Shown piece after piece: positions 53,034 through 62,794 of a stretch of 64,000 bases of DNA. Below the pieces are notes generated by a model. It searched no databases. It was not told where the DNA came from and saw only the letters and a list, made by a program, of their open reading frames with translations. Location of the stretch: NCBI RefSeq assembly GCF_004000885.1, contig NZ_BIMC01000012.1, positions 1 through 64,000 of the forward strand, in the 5' to 3' direction. The number at the start of each line of letters is the position of its first letter. The stretch's first letter is position 1. Made by a program: the position numbers and the translations under genes. This stretch comes from Paenibacillus glucanolyticus NBRC 15330 (GTDB lineage: Bacteria; Bacillota; Bacilli; Paenibacillales; Paenibacillaceae).

Positions 53034-54116
53034 TTATCCTACCCTATTCACTTTGACATCACCGATAAACACGCTAACAATAATTCGAATCTTCTTACCC
53101 GCTTCCCTGTAATGCGGGCTTTCCAATCCGGCATTGCTCATAAACCCGCTCCGGCTTTCCTCCAGCACCTTCATATCGCCAATGAAAGAGTTGGTCGTGA
53201 CATGGATGCCGATATCTGAATCATTCGGAACAAACACTTTGACATCCCCGATAAAAGCCGAGATGTTAATCTTCGTTTCCCCATAAGGAATCTGAGCCTT
53301 CGTCAGATCAAGCACCGTATCTCCAATGAACTGCGAAATATTCGTTGGCTTCAGCTGAAAATAATCCTTACCCATATGGACATCCCCGATAAAAGAGGAC
53401 TTGTTCACCGTATCATGACCATTCCAGGATTGGTCATGATGGTGATCTGTATTGTCGGAGCCATCACCGTAGCTTCTGCCGTCATTATCAAAATCAACAT
53501 GAACCCTAAAGCGACTGCGATCCTCACGCTCTTGGCGCGGGCGTTCATGCTGCTGTCCATCCCATCGATATCCTTTACCTGGTTCACGATCGTGCATAGA
53601 GGCTGGCTCTGGATCCGAATGGGTCTTGTCAGCCTTGTCTGGCTTGCCGAATCTCCGTTCGAACTCTTCATCGAGGGAAGAATCGAGCGGCCGGGCTTCC
53701 GGCGGCTCAGGCAGATCATAGTCCTCCCGGCGATGCGAACTGAAATCATCCGGACTTGGCGGTGAAGGTGGCGGTGTATGATGTCTCGGTTTAAAGATCA
53801 CCTGCAATCCAAAACCAATCAAAATGATCGGAATCGCATACTTGATAAGATCGCCAAATGAGAAATCAACCAAATCCAGGTTTCTTCCGAGAAAATACGT
53901 CCCGATAATGATGGGTACAACAGCACCCCACAGGGCTCCTCCACGGGCATAAATCAAACTCTGCAGCCCGAACCAGATAAGGAACACCGGCCAAAAGGTC
54001 GAGAATATATAACCAAGGTCCACATTTATAAGATCAAGCTGATTTAGAAGAAACAGAACGCCGATACCAATGAGCAGCAATCCGCTGCTAAGCTGGCTCC
54101 ATCCTTTTCTACTCAT
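53034..54116 (-). CDS. liaF: LiaF-type negative regulator with a long linker
   Basis: Membrane protein of about 360 residues that keeps LiaRS off in unstressed cells. The N-terminal four-helix part (LLLIGIGVLFLLNQLDLINV) runs to about residue 110. The C-terminal LiaF domain, about 245-360, has repeated FIGD motifs (SSFIGDVHMG, SQFIGDTVLDL, SAFIGDVKVFV, NSFIGDMKVL, SVFIGDVKV). Between them lies an unusual 115-residue Pro/Asp/Glu/His-rich linker; Bacillus subtilis LiaF is only about 240 residues. A longer frame begins at 54137, but AAGGGG 6 nt before the ATG at 54116 is preferred. Confidence 0.9.
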   Translation of the reverse strand: MSRKGWSQLSSGLLLIGIGVLFLLNQLDLINVDLGYIFSTFWPVFLIWFGLQSLIYARGGALWGAVVPIIIGTYFLGRNLDLVDFSFGDLIKYAIPIILIGFGLQVIFKPRHHTPPPSPPSPDDFSSHRREDYDLPEPPEARPLDSSLDEEFERRFGKPDKADKTHSDPEPASMHDREPGKGYRWDGQQHERPRQEREDRSRFRVHVDFDNDGRSYGDGSDNTDHHHDQSWNGHDTVNKSSFIGDVHMGKDYFQLKPTNISQFIGDTVLDLTKAQIPYGETKINISAFIGDVKVFVPNDSDIGIHVTTNSFIGDMKVLEESRSGFMSNAGLESPHYREAGKKIRIIVSVFIGDVKVNRVG

Positions 54117-54258
54117 GGTCATCCCCTTGCCTTCCAATTCATTTTTTTATTTAACTACAGTGTACAACATATTGGAATGAACCGGTTAGCGGCGGTGGAA
54201 TGAAAGTGATCTCCGTCTTGAGACCGAGTGAGTGGATAAAAATGGGTATTTAACCATA

Positions 54259-54290
54259 ATAAAAGACCCCCGCTAAAGCGGAGGTCTTAT
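54259..54290 (-). terminator. Terminator after the SASP gene
   Basis: AAGACCCCCGCT pairs with AGCGGAGGTCTT over 54263-54288 with one mismatch. T-rich sequence lies on both sides, so it may also act on the plus strand. Confidence 0.8.
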
Positions 54291-54320
54291 TTTTCACGAA
54301 CGGACGCTGGCATCTAAACC

Positions 54321-54614
54321 TTAACGGTTTGCAGAATGGTCCCCTGGTGTGTTCAGTTCGCCAAACTCAGCATCAAACTTCTCGTTCGGTTTTTTGAAGT
54401 TCTCTTGAACTTTGGAATTTCCTTTTGGGTTGCTGGCGATGCTGGTATCTTCAGCAAACTCAGCATTAAACTTTTCATTCGGTGTTTTGAAGTTCTCTTG
54501 AACTTTGGAATTCCCTTTAGGGTTGCTGGCTATGCTGGTATCTTCAGCAAACTCAGCGTTAAACTTTTCATTCGGTGTTTTAAAGTTCTCTTGCACCTTG
54601 TTCTTCTTAGCCAC
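54321..54614 (-). CDS. Gamma-type small acid-soluble spore protein
   Basis: Small polar protein of 97 residues made of three 31-residue tandem repeats (93-bp period in the DNA), each starting KVQENFKTPNEKFNAEFAED. The AEFAEDT and AEFGEL segments resemble the EFASET cleavage site for the germination protease GPR in SspE, so it is probably a gamma-SASP, an amino-acid store of the spore core that does not bind DNA. The true start is GTG at 54614 with GGGAGG 8 nt upstream; a longer frame to 54695 has none. A good sigma-G promoter precedes it. Similarity to SspE is in pattern rather than sequence. Confidence 0.72.
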   Translation of the reverse strand: MAKKNKVQENFKTPNEKFNAEFAEDTSIASNPKGNSKVQENFKTPNEKFNAEFAEDTSIASNPKGNSKVQENFKKPNEKFDAEFGELNTPGDHSANR

Positions 54615-54678
54615 AGTATTCACCTCCCTGTTCTTATGCAATACCATCATCCTCTTCAGGGGTTTTGCCCCCGAAAAG

Positions 54679-54709
54679 TAGTATGCGAAGAACAAGCAGT
54701 CATTATTCC
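54679..54709 (-). promoter_or_regulatory. Sigma-G promoter of the SASP gene
   Basis: On the minus strand GGAATA (54709-54704), an 18-bp spacer and CATACTA (54685-54679). The -10 matches the forespore sigma-G consensus CATANTA at every fixed position and the -35 differs from TGAATA at one base. Confidence 0.7.
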
Positions 54710-54745
54710 GAAATCTTTATTCCTTGAACGCGTGCTTAAAGAGCC

Positions 54746-55489
54746 TTAAATTGCTTCTTCAAGCACCGATGAAGGCAGGAAGTGATAGGTCTCAATTGCA
54801 TTATCTAGCGTCTTCAGCATTTCTTCCGTACATTTGCCGCTGCCGGTCTTAATGACCTGCACCTCGACGTCCTTTTTACCCCACTCCTTAAACACCTGCT
54901 TGGTTGTGGAGAAGTAAAGGTCGATTTTCTGGCCTTTGATGGCAGACCCGATATCCGCTACAATGCCATACCCATAGCCTGGGACATAGAGAATGCTCCC
55001 GATTGGAAACACATCCGGGTCTGCGGCAATCGTTGACAGCGTATTTCGATCCCGCTTAACCTTCACACCGGAATAGGTAATTCCATACTGCGGATGTCCC
55101 GGCTTCTTCCCGGTGGATTCATAACCGGCCGTGTACCCGGTAGCGGTTACCTTCACGGTGTGCAGCACCTGATCATCCTTCGGTGCAAGCACGGGAACGG
55201 ATCCACGCTTCTTGTCAGGCTCACTTCTCTTGGCTGTATCGGGAATTTCCAAGTATCTATTGATATCACTGAATCCTGCTACTCGGAGCGCATAGAACCG
55301 AGACATTTCGATGTAATCGGAGCCTTGAATTTCCCCGTAAGGTTCATAAACATTCCTGGTATCTGTTGATTCGAAGGATTCGCTTAGAATCAAGTTGTAG
55401 GCATCTACTGTTGAAGAACCTGCACTGAACAAGACTGCTGATAAAATAAAACCAGCAAAAAACCTCTGCCATGTTTTCCATTGGATCAT
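54746..55489 (-). CDS. Exported 3D-domain protein
   Basis: Secreted protein of 247 residues with a signal peptide (about 1-30). The C-terminal half carries a 3D domain: [17 protein letters not shown], then [20 protein letters not shown] and [17 protein letters not shown], which keeps the three conserved Asp. This fold is the lytic transglycosylase-like module of YocH, YuiC and Rpf-like proteins, so a role in peptidoglycan turnover is likely. The N-terminal region lacks LysM or G5 repeats. GGGGAGG precedes the ATG. Confidence 0.87.
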   Translation of the reverse strand: MIQWKTWQRFFAGFILSAVLFSAGSSTVDAYNLILSESFESTDTRNVYEPYGEIQGSDYIEMSRFYALRVAGFSDINRYLEIPDTAKRSEPDKKRGSVPVLAPKDDQVLHTVKVTATGYTAGYESTGKKPGHPQYGITYSGVKVKRDRNTLSTIAADPDVFPIGSILYVPGYGYGIVADIGSAIKGQKIDLYFSTTKQVFKEWGKKDVEVQVIKTGSGKCTEEMLKTLDNAIETYHFLPSSVLEEAI

Positions 55490-55582
55490 GTGAGTACCTC
55501 CCCCTTACTAGCGAGGGTTCCCACTTCTCAAATAGAATATACATCTTGGCAGAGGTTTGCATACTGCTCTTCTTACTTCAAC

Positions 55583-57520
55583 TTAAACCACATGGGTGTT
55601 GATTTCTTCACGAAGCTTGAGGATGATATCGTCCAGCGACTGCGCGCCGATATCCCCTTCGCCGCGTTTGCGAACGGAAACGGCACCCGCGTTTTTCTCA
55701 TTCTCACCTACGATGAACATGTAAGGAATCTTCTCAAGCTGTGCTTCGCGAATCTTGTAGCCCAGCTTCTCATTGCGAAGATCCGGCTCTACCGAGATGC
55801 CTGCGAATTGAAGCTTCTCCGCCACTTCCTTGGCGTAGTCTTCAAAGGCGTTGGAGACCGGAATCACTTTAACCTGTACAGGCGAGAGCCACAGCGGCAG
55901 TGCGCCTGCAAAATTTTCGAGCAAAAATGCCGTAAAGCGTTCCATGGTGCCCAGAATACCGCGGTGGATAACAACCGGACGGTGCTTTTGACCATCGTCC
56001 CCAACGTATTCCAGTTCAAAGCGCTCCGGAAGCAGGAAGTCGAGTTGAACGGTGGACAGCGTCTCTTCCTTGCCGAGTGCCGTACGAATCTGCACGTCCA
56101 GCTTCGGACCATAGAAGGCCGCTTCACCTTCCGCTTCATAGAACGGCATGTCGAGGCTTTCCACAACTTCACGCAGCATGCGCTGGGACATTTCCCACAT
56201 CTCATCGTTTTGGAAATACTTCTCGGTATCCTGAGGATCCCGATACGACAAGCGGAAACGGTAATCATGAATGCCGAAGTCTTTATAAACCGTCATGATC
56301 AGTTGAATGACTCTCGCAAATTCTTCCTTGATCTGATCCGGACGACAGAAGATATGCGAGTCGTTCAACGTCATCGCACGTACGCGGTGCAGGCCGGTCA
56401 GTGCCCCGGACATCTCGTAACGATGCTGCATGCCAAGCTCGGCAATGCGGATCGGCAGATCCCGGTAGCTGTGCATATCGCTCTTATACACCATCATATG
56501 GTGAGGACAGTTCATAGGGCGAAGGACCAGTTCTTCGTTGTCCATCTCCATTTTCGGGAACATGTCCTCCTGATAGTGCTCCCAGTGACCCGAGGTTTTG
56601 TACAGTTCCACGTTTCCGAGAACAGGCGTGTATACGTGCTGGTAACCAAGACGCTCCTCCATGTCAACGATATAACGCTCCAGGGTACGGCGCAATTTCG
56701 CACCGTTTGGCAGCCAGATCGGCAGGCCTTGTCCAACAAGCTGCGAGAACGTAAACATTTGCAGTTCCTTGCCAAGCTTTCTGTGATCCCGCTTCTTGGC
56801 TTCCTCGAGCAGATGAAGATGCTCATCCAGCTGTGCTTTTTTTACAAACGCTGTGCCGTATACGCGCTGGAGCATTTTATTCTTGCTGTCACCGCGCCAG
56901 TATGCGCCCGCCACATTCATCAATTTAAATACTTTGATCTTGCCGGTTGAAGGAACATGCGGTCCACGGCAAAGGTCAAAGAATTCGCCCTGTTCATAAA
57001 TCGTAATGACACTATCCTCAGGCAAGGCATTAATAAGCTCCAGCTTGTATGGATCCCCGAGCTCACCGAATACGCGCAGGGCTTCTGCACGGCTTACTTC
57101 CTTGCGGACAATCGGAAGATTCTCGCCGATGATGCGTTCCATTTCCTTCTCAATCTTCTGCAGATCCTCCGGATTCAACGGCTCCTCCAGATCCATGTCA
57201 TAATAGAAGCCGTCCTCAATGACGGGACCCACGCCCAGCTTGACTTCTTTTGCTCCATACAACCGCTTGGTTGCTTGCGCCAGCAAGTGCGCTGTACTGT
57301 GACGCATCACTTCAAGCCCTTCGGGCGTATCTTGCGTAACGATCTCAATCAAGGCTCCGTCTTGCAGCGGCGTTGATAAATCAACGACAATCCCGTCCAT
57401 TTTGCCCGCAACTGCATTCTTTCTTAACCCGCTGCTGATCGATGCAGCCACATCTTCGATACTGCTGCCTGCCTCATACTCGCGTACAGAGCCGTCAGGC
57501 AATTTAATGTTAATAGCCAC
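55583..57520 (-). CDS. thrS: Threonyl-tRNA synthetase
   Basis: Class II synthetase of 645 residues charging tRNA-Thr. Order: TGS domain (1-62), editing domain with [10 protein letters not shown] near residue 74, catalytic core with [14 protein letters not shown] and [15 protein letters not shown] (zinc ligands Cys and His), and an anticodon-binding domain from about 540. It starts at GTG with GGGAGG 8 nt upstream. A T-box leader precedes it, so expression rises when tRNA-Thr is uncharged. Confidence 0.96.
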   Translation of the reverse strand: MAINIKLPDGSVREYEAGSSIEDVAASISSGLRKNAVAGKMDGIVVDLSTPLQDGALIEIVTQDTPEGLEVMRHSTAHLLAQATKRLYGAKEVKLGVGPVIEDGFYYDMDLEEPLNPEDLQKIEKEMERIIGENLPIVRKEVSRAEALRVFGELGDPYKLELINALPEDSVITIYEQGEFFDLCRGPHVPSTGKIKVFKLMNVAGAYWRGDSKNKMLQRVYGTAFVKKAQLDEHLHLLEEAKKRDHRKLGKELQMFTFSQLVGQGLPIWLPNGAKLRRTLERYIVDMEERLGYQHVYTPVLGNVELYKTSGHWEHYQEDMFPKMEMDNEELVLRPMNCPHHMMVYKSDMHSYRDLPIRIAELGMQHRYEMSGALTGLHRVRAMTLNDSHIFCRPDQIKEEFARVIQLIMTVYKDFGIHDYRFRLSYRDPQDTEKYFQNDEMWEMSQRMLREVVESLDMPFYEAEGEAAFYGPKLDVQIRTALGKEETLSTVQLDFLLPERFELEYVGDDGQKHRPVVIHRGILGTMERFTAFLLENFAGALPLWLSPVQVKVIPVSNAFEDYAKEVAEKLQFAGISVEPDLRNEKLGYKIREAQLEKIPYMFIVGENEKNAGAVSVRKRGEGDIGAQSLDDIILKLREEINTHVV

Positions 57521-57649
57521 CTTGTATTCCTCCCAAAAAAGGTTTTCACGTTTCTTCCATATATGAAGGACGCGTTAGTCCAGTTCCCTCCGCAAGCAAG
57601 CGCTCGGATTCACAAACCCGTGCACTCTCCGTCAGACACCGGAACATGC

Positions 57650-57940
57650 AAAAAACACCCGTCCCGCGAAGGGACGAGTGTTATACCCGTGGTTCCACCC
57701 TAATTCGATCTCTCCATCAATGGATGTACCTGGTACATCATCAAGAAGATCCTTCATCAGCATGAAGTAACGGTCATGAACCGGTGAAGCCTACTCATCC
57801 GCATTGATCTTGATGTGCGGGTTCGACGACACAGCTACAAAGGGGTAAACCAATGGTGAACCGGAGGAAATTTGCAGCCGAGGTTTCCTCTCTCTGAGCG
57901 GTCTAATCCGAATTGATTCATGTCTTTGTCAGAGCTTTTA
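57650..57940 (-). ncRNA. T-box leader of thrS
   Basis: Minus-strand leader RNA. The T-box sequence AGGGTGGAACCACGGG (57701-57686) is perfect, and the competing terminator AACACTCGTCCC/GGGACGGGTGTT with a T-run lies at 57650-57682. Upstream, CAGAGAG followed by an AGGAAA/TTTCCT arm resembles the distal part of stem I, and an ACC triplet at 57857-57855 is a candidate threonine specifier codon. Uncharged tRNA-Thr would stabilise the antiterminator. Confidence 0.92.
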
Positions 57941-57956
57941 CGTGAATTTATCAGTA

Positions 57957-57986
57957 ATTATAATCCTGACTGCTTCGAAACGTCAA
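57957..57986 (-). promoter_or_regulatory. Sigma-A promoter of the thrS leader
   Basis: On the minus strand TTGACG (57986-57981), an 18-bp spacer and TATAAT (57962-57957). The -35 overlaps the end of ytxC. Confidence 0.7.
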
Positions 57987-58888
57987 GTCATCATTCGACC
58001 ACTTCCAAGAAGTGCACTGCATTCCGGACAGCTGCAGCATACTTCGGCACGGTTATCAAAAATATGGGCCAGTGTCACAATGACAGGAAGCTCCGGCTGT
58101 CTCGTGTGGATAATCATTCGAGCCGGTGACACGGCTATCAATGTACTGACGACCATATCCTCAATCTCCATCTCTTGATCAAGCCTCTCCATCACAAGTC
58201 CGTCATCGCGAGGACGCTCAATCGGCCGAAGATTGCCGTCCAGCAGCAGAAAATCTTCATCCCCTTTATGAATCACATGGACCAGCGGCATTTTCGGCTC
58301 TTGGAAATAGACAAAATATTTCAGCAGGCTCACAAATTCCTCGTACTGCTGATCCAGCATAAATTCATCCACTGCATACTCCGCCATCTCGCGGAGCTCC
58401 TGTTCATAGGACTGAAGACGGAAGGTCATGAACCCATCCAGATTAAGCTCCGGTGACTCGTTAAGGCATTGATAGATGCCCTCAGACAGCCTGCGCCTGC
58501 GGCTCTGCCAGAAGTCCCCCGACGGGCCCTCTTCCTTCTGCAGCAGCATGAGAAACCACTGCAGAATCCGCCCTGCTTCTTCCTCGTCATCAAACTCGAA
58601 TTCCGAGAACATCAACCGTGCAGCAATCTCCTGCTCCTTCTCTTCCATAATATAAGCAGTGACTGCTTCGGAAGTGAGCCGCCGCAGCGTGTCGGCAGAT
58701 ACGGTCCATGAGGATAGCGGAAGTTTGCCGGAGCACGTCCAAATAACGCGGTCATCCGAAGCGCTGAATGCGAATTTCAGCTGCTTGCATTGTTTATGTA
58801 GCTCTTTCTGCTTGTCTGACAATATACGGTGAAACGTCTTTTTCTCGTCTTCCGTCCTTGTACCGACAGAAATGCTGAACAGTTCCAT
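57983..58888 (-). CDS. ytxC: Sporulation protein YtxC family
   Basis: Protein of 301 residues matching the YtxC family, annotated as a putative sporulation protein of unknown biochemical role. Features include a Glu-rich helical core (FEFDDEEEAGRILQWFLMLLQ), IYQCLNESPELNLDGFMTFRL, and a C-terminal cysteine cluster CCSCPECSALLG. It lies directly upstream of thrS as in Bacillus subtilis. The ATG at 58888 is chosen over a longer frame to 58972 because AAAGGAG lies 7-8 nt upstream and the family begins at MELFSISV. Confidence 0.88.
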   Translation of the reverse strand: MELFSISVGTRTEDEKKTFHRILSDKQKELHKQCKQLKFAFSASDDRVIWTCSGKLPLSSWTVSADTLRRLTSEAVTAYIMEEKEQEIAARLMFSEFEFDDEEEAGRILQWFLMLLQKEEGPSGDFWQSRRRRLSEGIYQCLNESPELNLDGFMTFRLQSYEQELREMAEYAVDEFMLDQQYEEFVSLLKYFVYFQEPKMPLVHVIHKGDEDFLLLDGNLRPIERPRDDGLVMERLDQEMEIEDMVVSTLIAVSPARMIIHTRQPELPVIVTLAHIFDNRAEVCCSCPECSALLGSGRMMT

Positions 58889-59003
58889 GGAATCACTCCT
58901 TTCGAGTTCCCTTTTCAGTATATGGGGACCCGCTCGGGGATATACGGAACTCTCGCTTGGAAAAACAAGCAAGTCCGGAGAATATCTAATAAATGGTCTG
59001 CAT

Positions 59004-59038
59004 AATAAAAAGGCGAGCCGAAATCCATCGGCCCACCC
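59004..59038 (-). terminator. Terminator after mqnC
   Basis: GGCGAGCCGA pairs with TCGGCCCACC over 59012-59037 with a mismatch; TTTTTATT follows on the minus strand. Confidence 0.75.
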
Positions 59039-59061
59039 TAAACAAATCAGAAAGTATGAGA

Positions 59062-60195
59062 TTAGTTCTGCATAACAAAGTCGCGCTCAACGGTGCTGTT
59101 ATCTTCAAAAACACGAAGAATATCATAGCGGGTATTGCGCTGAGCCGGGATATTTCCGGTCTCGCGGATCAATTGAATAATGGATTCAATATTGACCTTG
59201 TATACGGCACCTGCGGAAGATACGACGTTCTCCTCCATCATCGTGCTGCCAAAGTCATTACAGCCATAAGTAAGGGACAGCTTACCAACCTCAGGACCCA
59301 TCGTTACCCAGGACGATTGCAAATTCGGTACGTTGTCGATGGCCAGGCGACCGATCGCTACTGTCTTCAAATACGCTTCCGGTGTTTCACGTTCACGCTT
59401 AAGGTTCGTATTGTCCGGTTGGAAGGTAAACGGAATGAAGGCCAGGAAGCCCTTGGAATCGTAACCGTTCTGAATGCATTCATCCTGCGCATCACGTACA
59501 CGAAGCATATGCAGCGCACGCTCTTCCATCGTTTCGCCAAGACCGATAACCATCGTAGCCGTTGTATTCATGCCGACTTTATGAGCCGTTTGCATAACAT
59601 CCATCCATTGGCGCCATGTGCCTTTCAGACGGCTGACTTTTTTGCGGATACGATCATCCAGAATTTCTGCACCACCGCCAGGCAAGGAGTCGAGACCAGC
59701 CGCATGAAGCTCACGCATAACCTCTTCCAGCGTCAGCCCGGAGATCTCAACCATCTTCATGATTTCTGCAGGCGAGAAGGAATGCATCGTAATGTTAGGA
59801 AACCGCTTCTTAATGTTGCGGAGCAGATCCGTATAATAAGTGAAAGGCAAATCCGGGTTAACTCCGCCTTGCATCAGAATTTCAGTACCGTTCACGTCCT
59901 CGGTTTCCTGAATCTTCTGGAAGATGGTCTCATCAGGCAGAACATACCCCTCTGAAGAGCCGGGTCTGCGGTAAAAAGCACAAAAACGGCAGAATACATC
60001 ACAAATATTCGTGTAGTTAATATTCCGGCCAATAACAAATGTTGTGATGGGATCGGGATGCAGACGCTTTGTCATAACATTCGCCGCATGTCCAATCTTC
60101 TCAATCTCATCACTCTCAAACAGCGTAACAGTATCTTCCAGATCTAAACGATCACCGCGTAAAGCTTTATCCAAAATACGGTTTACCGCACTCAT
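59062..60195 (-). CDS. mqnC: Cyclic dehypoxanthinyl futalosine synthase
   Basis: Radical-SAM enzyme of 377 residues from the futalosine pathway of menaquinone synthesis, cyclising dehypoxanthine futalosine. The iron-sulfur motif CDVFCRFCAF (CxxxCxxC) is at about residues 61-68, preceded by NINYTNIC. EILMQGGVNPDLPFTYY and GGGAEILDDRIRKKVS are family motifs that separate it from aminofutalosine synthase MqnE. No other mqn or men gene is in the window. GGAGG lies upstream of the ATG. Confidence 0.9.
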   Translation of the reverse strand: MSAVNRILDKALRGDRLDLEDTVTLFESDEIEKIGHAANVMTKRLHPDPITTFVIGRNINYTNICDVFCRFCAFYRRPGSSEGYVLPDETIFQKIQETEDVNGTEILMQGGVNPDLPFTYYTDLLRNIKKRFPNITMHSFSPAEIMKMVEISGLTLEEVMRELHAAGLDSLPGGGAEILDDRIRKKVSRLKGTWRQWMDVMQTAHKVGMNTTATMVIGLGETMEERALHMLRVRDAQDECIQNGYDSKGFLAFIPFTFQPDNTNLKRERETPEAYLKTVAIGRLAIDNVPNLQSSWVTMGPEVGKLSLTYGCNDFGSTMMEENVVSSAGAVYKVNIESIIQLIRETGNIPAQRNTRYDILRVFEDNSTVERDFVMQN

Positions 60196-60347
60196 TCTTG
60201 CAGCCTCCCTATTAGAACAAAATTACAAAGCACCAGTAAAACTTCATCTATCCCATCCTACCACATTCCGCCAGCAAAAACGACATCCCGTCCGTGACAG
60301 GATGCCGAATTCTATGATTTGGCAGAGCGTATATTCAGTTCATCACT

Positions 60348-61589
60348 TCATCTTGGAACTTCATGACTGGCGGCAAAAGCACGATCCAGATCAGCGATCA
60401 GGTCATCCACATCCTCAAGTCCGACCGAGAAGCGAAGCAGACCATCCGTAATGCCGCGTTCATGCCGAACCTTCTCGCCCATGGCCGCATGGGACATCAT
60501 CGTCGGGTACGACAGGATGCTCTCCACAGCACCCAGACTCACCGCTACAAGCGGCAGCTTCACATGGTTCAGCACCTCCTTCGCCCGCTCGCCCGAGCCG
60601 ACATCGAAGGAGATCACCGCGCCATAACCGCTGGACTGCTTCTCGTGCACTTCCCGACCAGGATGGCTCAGCAGGCCGGGATAATACACTTGCTTAATGT
60701 CGCTTCTGCCTTGCAGCCAGGCTGCCAGCTTGGCTGCACTTTGCTCCGAATGAGCCATGCGCGTGCTGAGGGTTTTCATTCCTCGCATCAGCAGCCAGGA
60801 ATCCTGAACGCCAAGCACGGTGCCCAGACCATTTTGCAGCTGCTTCAATTGGTCTCCCAATTCCTGTGTTCTCGCAACAGCGAGACCTGCCAGCACATCA
60901 CTGTGCCCGCCAAGGAATTTGGTGGCACTGTGGATGACAATATCCACGCCAAACTCGATCGGACGCTGGTAAAACGGAGTCATGAACGTATTATCCAGCA
61001 GGGTGAGCAGGCCATGCTCCTTCGCCCAATCCGTCACTGCACCGATGTTGGTAATCTTCAGCGTCGGGTTCGAAGGTGTTTCCATATACACAGCTTTTGT
61101 GTTCGGTTTGAGCGCCGCCTTCACCTGATCCAAATCCGTCATGTCAACAAAAGTGCTCTCGATGCCCATACGGCTCAGAATGCTGGTCAGCAGGCGGTAG
61201 GTTCCGCCATAGACATCCTCCGTTACAATCATATGATCGCCGGCAGATAGCAGCATGAATGAGCTGGAAATTGCCGCCATGCCGGAAGCGTAGGCAAAGC
61301 CGCGCGCGCCTCCCTCCAGGAGGGCGATATAATCCTCCAAAGCCTGTCTCGTCGGATTGCCGGAACGGCTGTAATCATGCAGCGGCGGGTTGAAAATATC
61401 CTCATGGTGAAACGTGGAGGCTTGATATATCGGAACACTCGATGCACCGGTTGCCCGGTCGATCTCTCCGCCGAAATGAAGCAATTTGGTTTCAAATCGG
61501 AGCTCATCGCCTTCGCGACCTTTTTTTCCCGGCAAGCTGTTGCCGTTGACTTGTGACTCCAATCCTGATGGACCTTTATTGATACTCAT
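60348..61589 (-). CDS. metC: Cystathionine beta-lyase
   Basis: Cys/Met-metabolism PLP enzyme of 413 residues that cleaves cystathionine to homocysteine. The PLP Lys is in IHSATKFLGGHSDVLAG; YSRSGNPTR and AYASGMAAIS are other cofactor motifs. About 28 polar residues precede the usual start of the family. Its ATG overlaps the metI stop by 4 nt (ATGA). It closes the metA-metI-metC operon; beta-lyase versus gamma-lyase is judged from operon position. Confidence 0.88.
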   Translation of the reverse strand: MSINKGPSGLESQVNGNSLPGKKGREGDELRFETKLLHFGGEIDRATGASSVPIYQASTFHHEDIFNPPLHDYSRSGNPTRQALEDYIALLEGGARGFAYASGMAAISSSFMLLSAGDHMIVTEDVYGGTYRLLTSILSRMGIESTFVDMTDLDQVKAALKPNTKAVYMETPSNPTLKITNIGAVTDWAKEHGLLTLLDNTFMTPFYQRPIEFGVDIVIHSATKFLGGHSDVLAGLAVARTQELGDQLKQLQNGLGTVLGVQDSWLLMRGMKTLSTRMAHSEQSAAKLAAWLQGRSDIKQVYYPGLLSHPGREVHEKQSSGYGAVISFDVGSGERAKEVLNHVKLPLVAVSLGAVESILSYPTMMSHAAMGEKVRHERGITDGLLRFSVGLEDVDDLIADLDRAFAASHEVPR

Positions 61590-62770
61590 TCTCCGGTGCT
61601 CCCTTCCACTTCAGCCATGGCTGCGTTCAGGGCAGCATCCAGATCAGCGATCAAATCCTCCGCATGCTCAATGCCAACCGAGAACCTCAGCAAACGGTCA
61701 TCTACACCGATAGCCTCGCGAATCTCAATCGGGATATCCGCATGAGTCTGGACGGCCGGGTACGTCATCAACGATTCCACACCGCCCAGACTTTCGGCAA
61801 ACGCAATCAGTGTAATATGTCTTAGCACAGGCTCTACATAGCGGGCGTCTTTCACCTTAAACGAGAAGATGCCCGTGTTGCCGCTGGATTGACGATTCTG
61901 TATGTCATGCCCCGGATGATCCGGCAGTGCAGGATAAAACACTTCGCCAATCGCAGGGTGTGTGGTCAAGAATGTAGCAAGCGCAGTTGCATTACTTTCA
62001 TGCCGCTCCATCCGAAGCGCAAGTGTCTTCATTCCCCTCATCAGCTGGTAAGAATCAGACGGGCTTAATACCGCACCAATGGAATTGTGCAGGAAAGCCA
62101 TCTCCTCAGATAACTCTTTGCCTTTCGTTACGATAATGCCGGCCAGCACATCATTATGTCCTCCCAAATACTTGGTGGCACTATGTATGACGATATCTGC
62201 CCCAAGCTCAATCGGTCTTTGGAAGTATGGAGTTAACAGTGTATTATCCACGATGCTGATGAGCTGATGATGTCTTGCCCATGTACAGACAGCTTCGATA
62301 TCCGTAATCATCATAAGCGGATTGGTCGGTGTCTCGATAAACACGGCCTTCGTGTTTGACTGCCTGGACCGCTCCAGTGCATCCATGTCATTCGTATCCA
62401 CATAGGTCGCCGTTACGCCGAACTTGGACATAATCCGCTCTAACAGCCGGTACGTTCCTCCATACAGATCCAGCGATACAATCAGATGATCCCCCTGACC
62501 GAAAAGGGAAAATATCGTCTGCAGCGCAGCCATGCCTGAGCTGCATGCAAATCCGGCATCACCGGATTCCAGCTCTGCGCAGGCATCCTCCAATACCGAT
62601 CGGGTGGGATTTTTCGTGCGGGCATAATCAAAACCCGTGCTCTGCCCTAATTTCGGATGACGGTAGGCCGTCGCTTGATATATCGGAAATGTAACTGCAC
62701 CTGTCACCGGCTCCTGCACCGATCCGATCTGTGCCAGCCGGCTCTCTATACTTAATGGTTTCTTCTCCAT
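61586..62770 (-). CDS. metI: Cystathionine gamma-synthase / O-acetylhomoserine lyase
   Basis: Paralogue of MetC, 394 residues, joining an activated homoserine with cysteine (or sulfide). PLP Lys lies in IHSATKYLGGHNDVLAG; YARTKNPTR and CSSGMAALQTIF are present. Gene order metA-metI-metC supports MetI. GTG at 62773 directly precedes the ATG at 62770; both have AGGAGG upstream at 7 and 10 nt, so the exact start is uncertain. Confidence 0.88.
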   Translation of the reverse strand: MEKKPLSIESRLAQIGSVQEPVTGAVTFPIYQATAYRHPKLGQSTGFDYARTKNPTRSVLEDACAELESGDAGFACSSGMAALQTIFSLFGQGDHLIVSLDLYGGTYRLLERIMSKFGVTATYVDTNDMDALERSRQSNTKAVFIETPTNPLMMITDIEAVCTWARHHQLISIVDNTLLTPYFQRPIELGADIVIHSATKYLGGHNDVLAGIIVTKGKELSEEMAFLHNSIGAVLSPSDSYQLMRGMKTLALRMERHESNATALATFLTTHPAIGEVFYPALPDHPGHDIQNRQSSGNTGIFSFKVKDARYVEPVLRHITLIAFAESLGGVESLMTYPAVQTHADIPIEIREAIGVDDRLLRFSVGIEHAEDLIADLDAALNAAMAEVEGSTGE

Positions 62771-62794
62771 CACTTACTCTCCTCCTGTACGCTG

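Noticed and set aside
54400-54600. 93-bp tandem repeats as a CRISPR array or satellite
   Set aside because: The repeats are in frame, abut without spacers and encode the repeats of the SASP protein.
55481-56950. Long plus-strand frame of 489 codons opposite thrS
   Set aside because: It is a shadow of the thrS coding strand; thrS is unmistakable and the antisense product has no recognisable domain.
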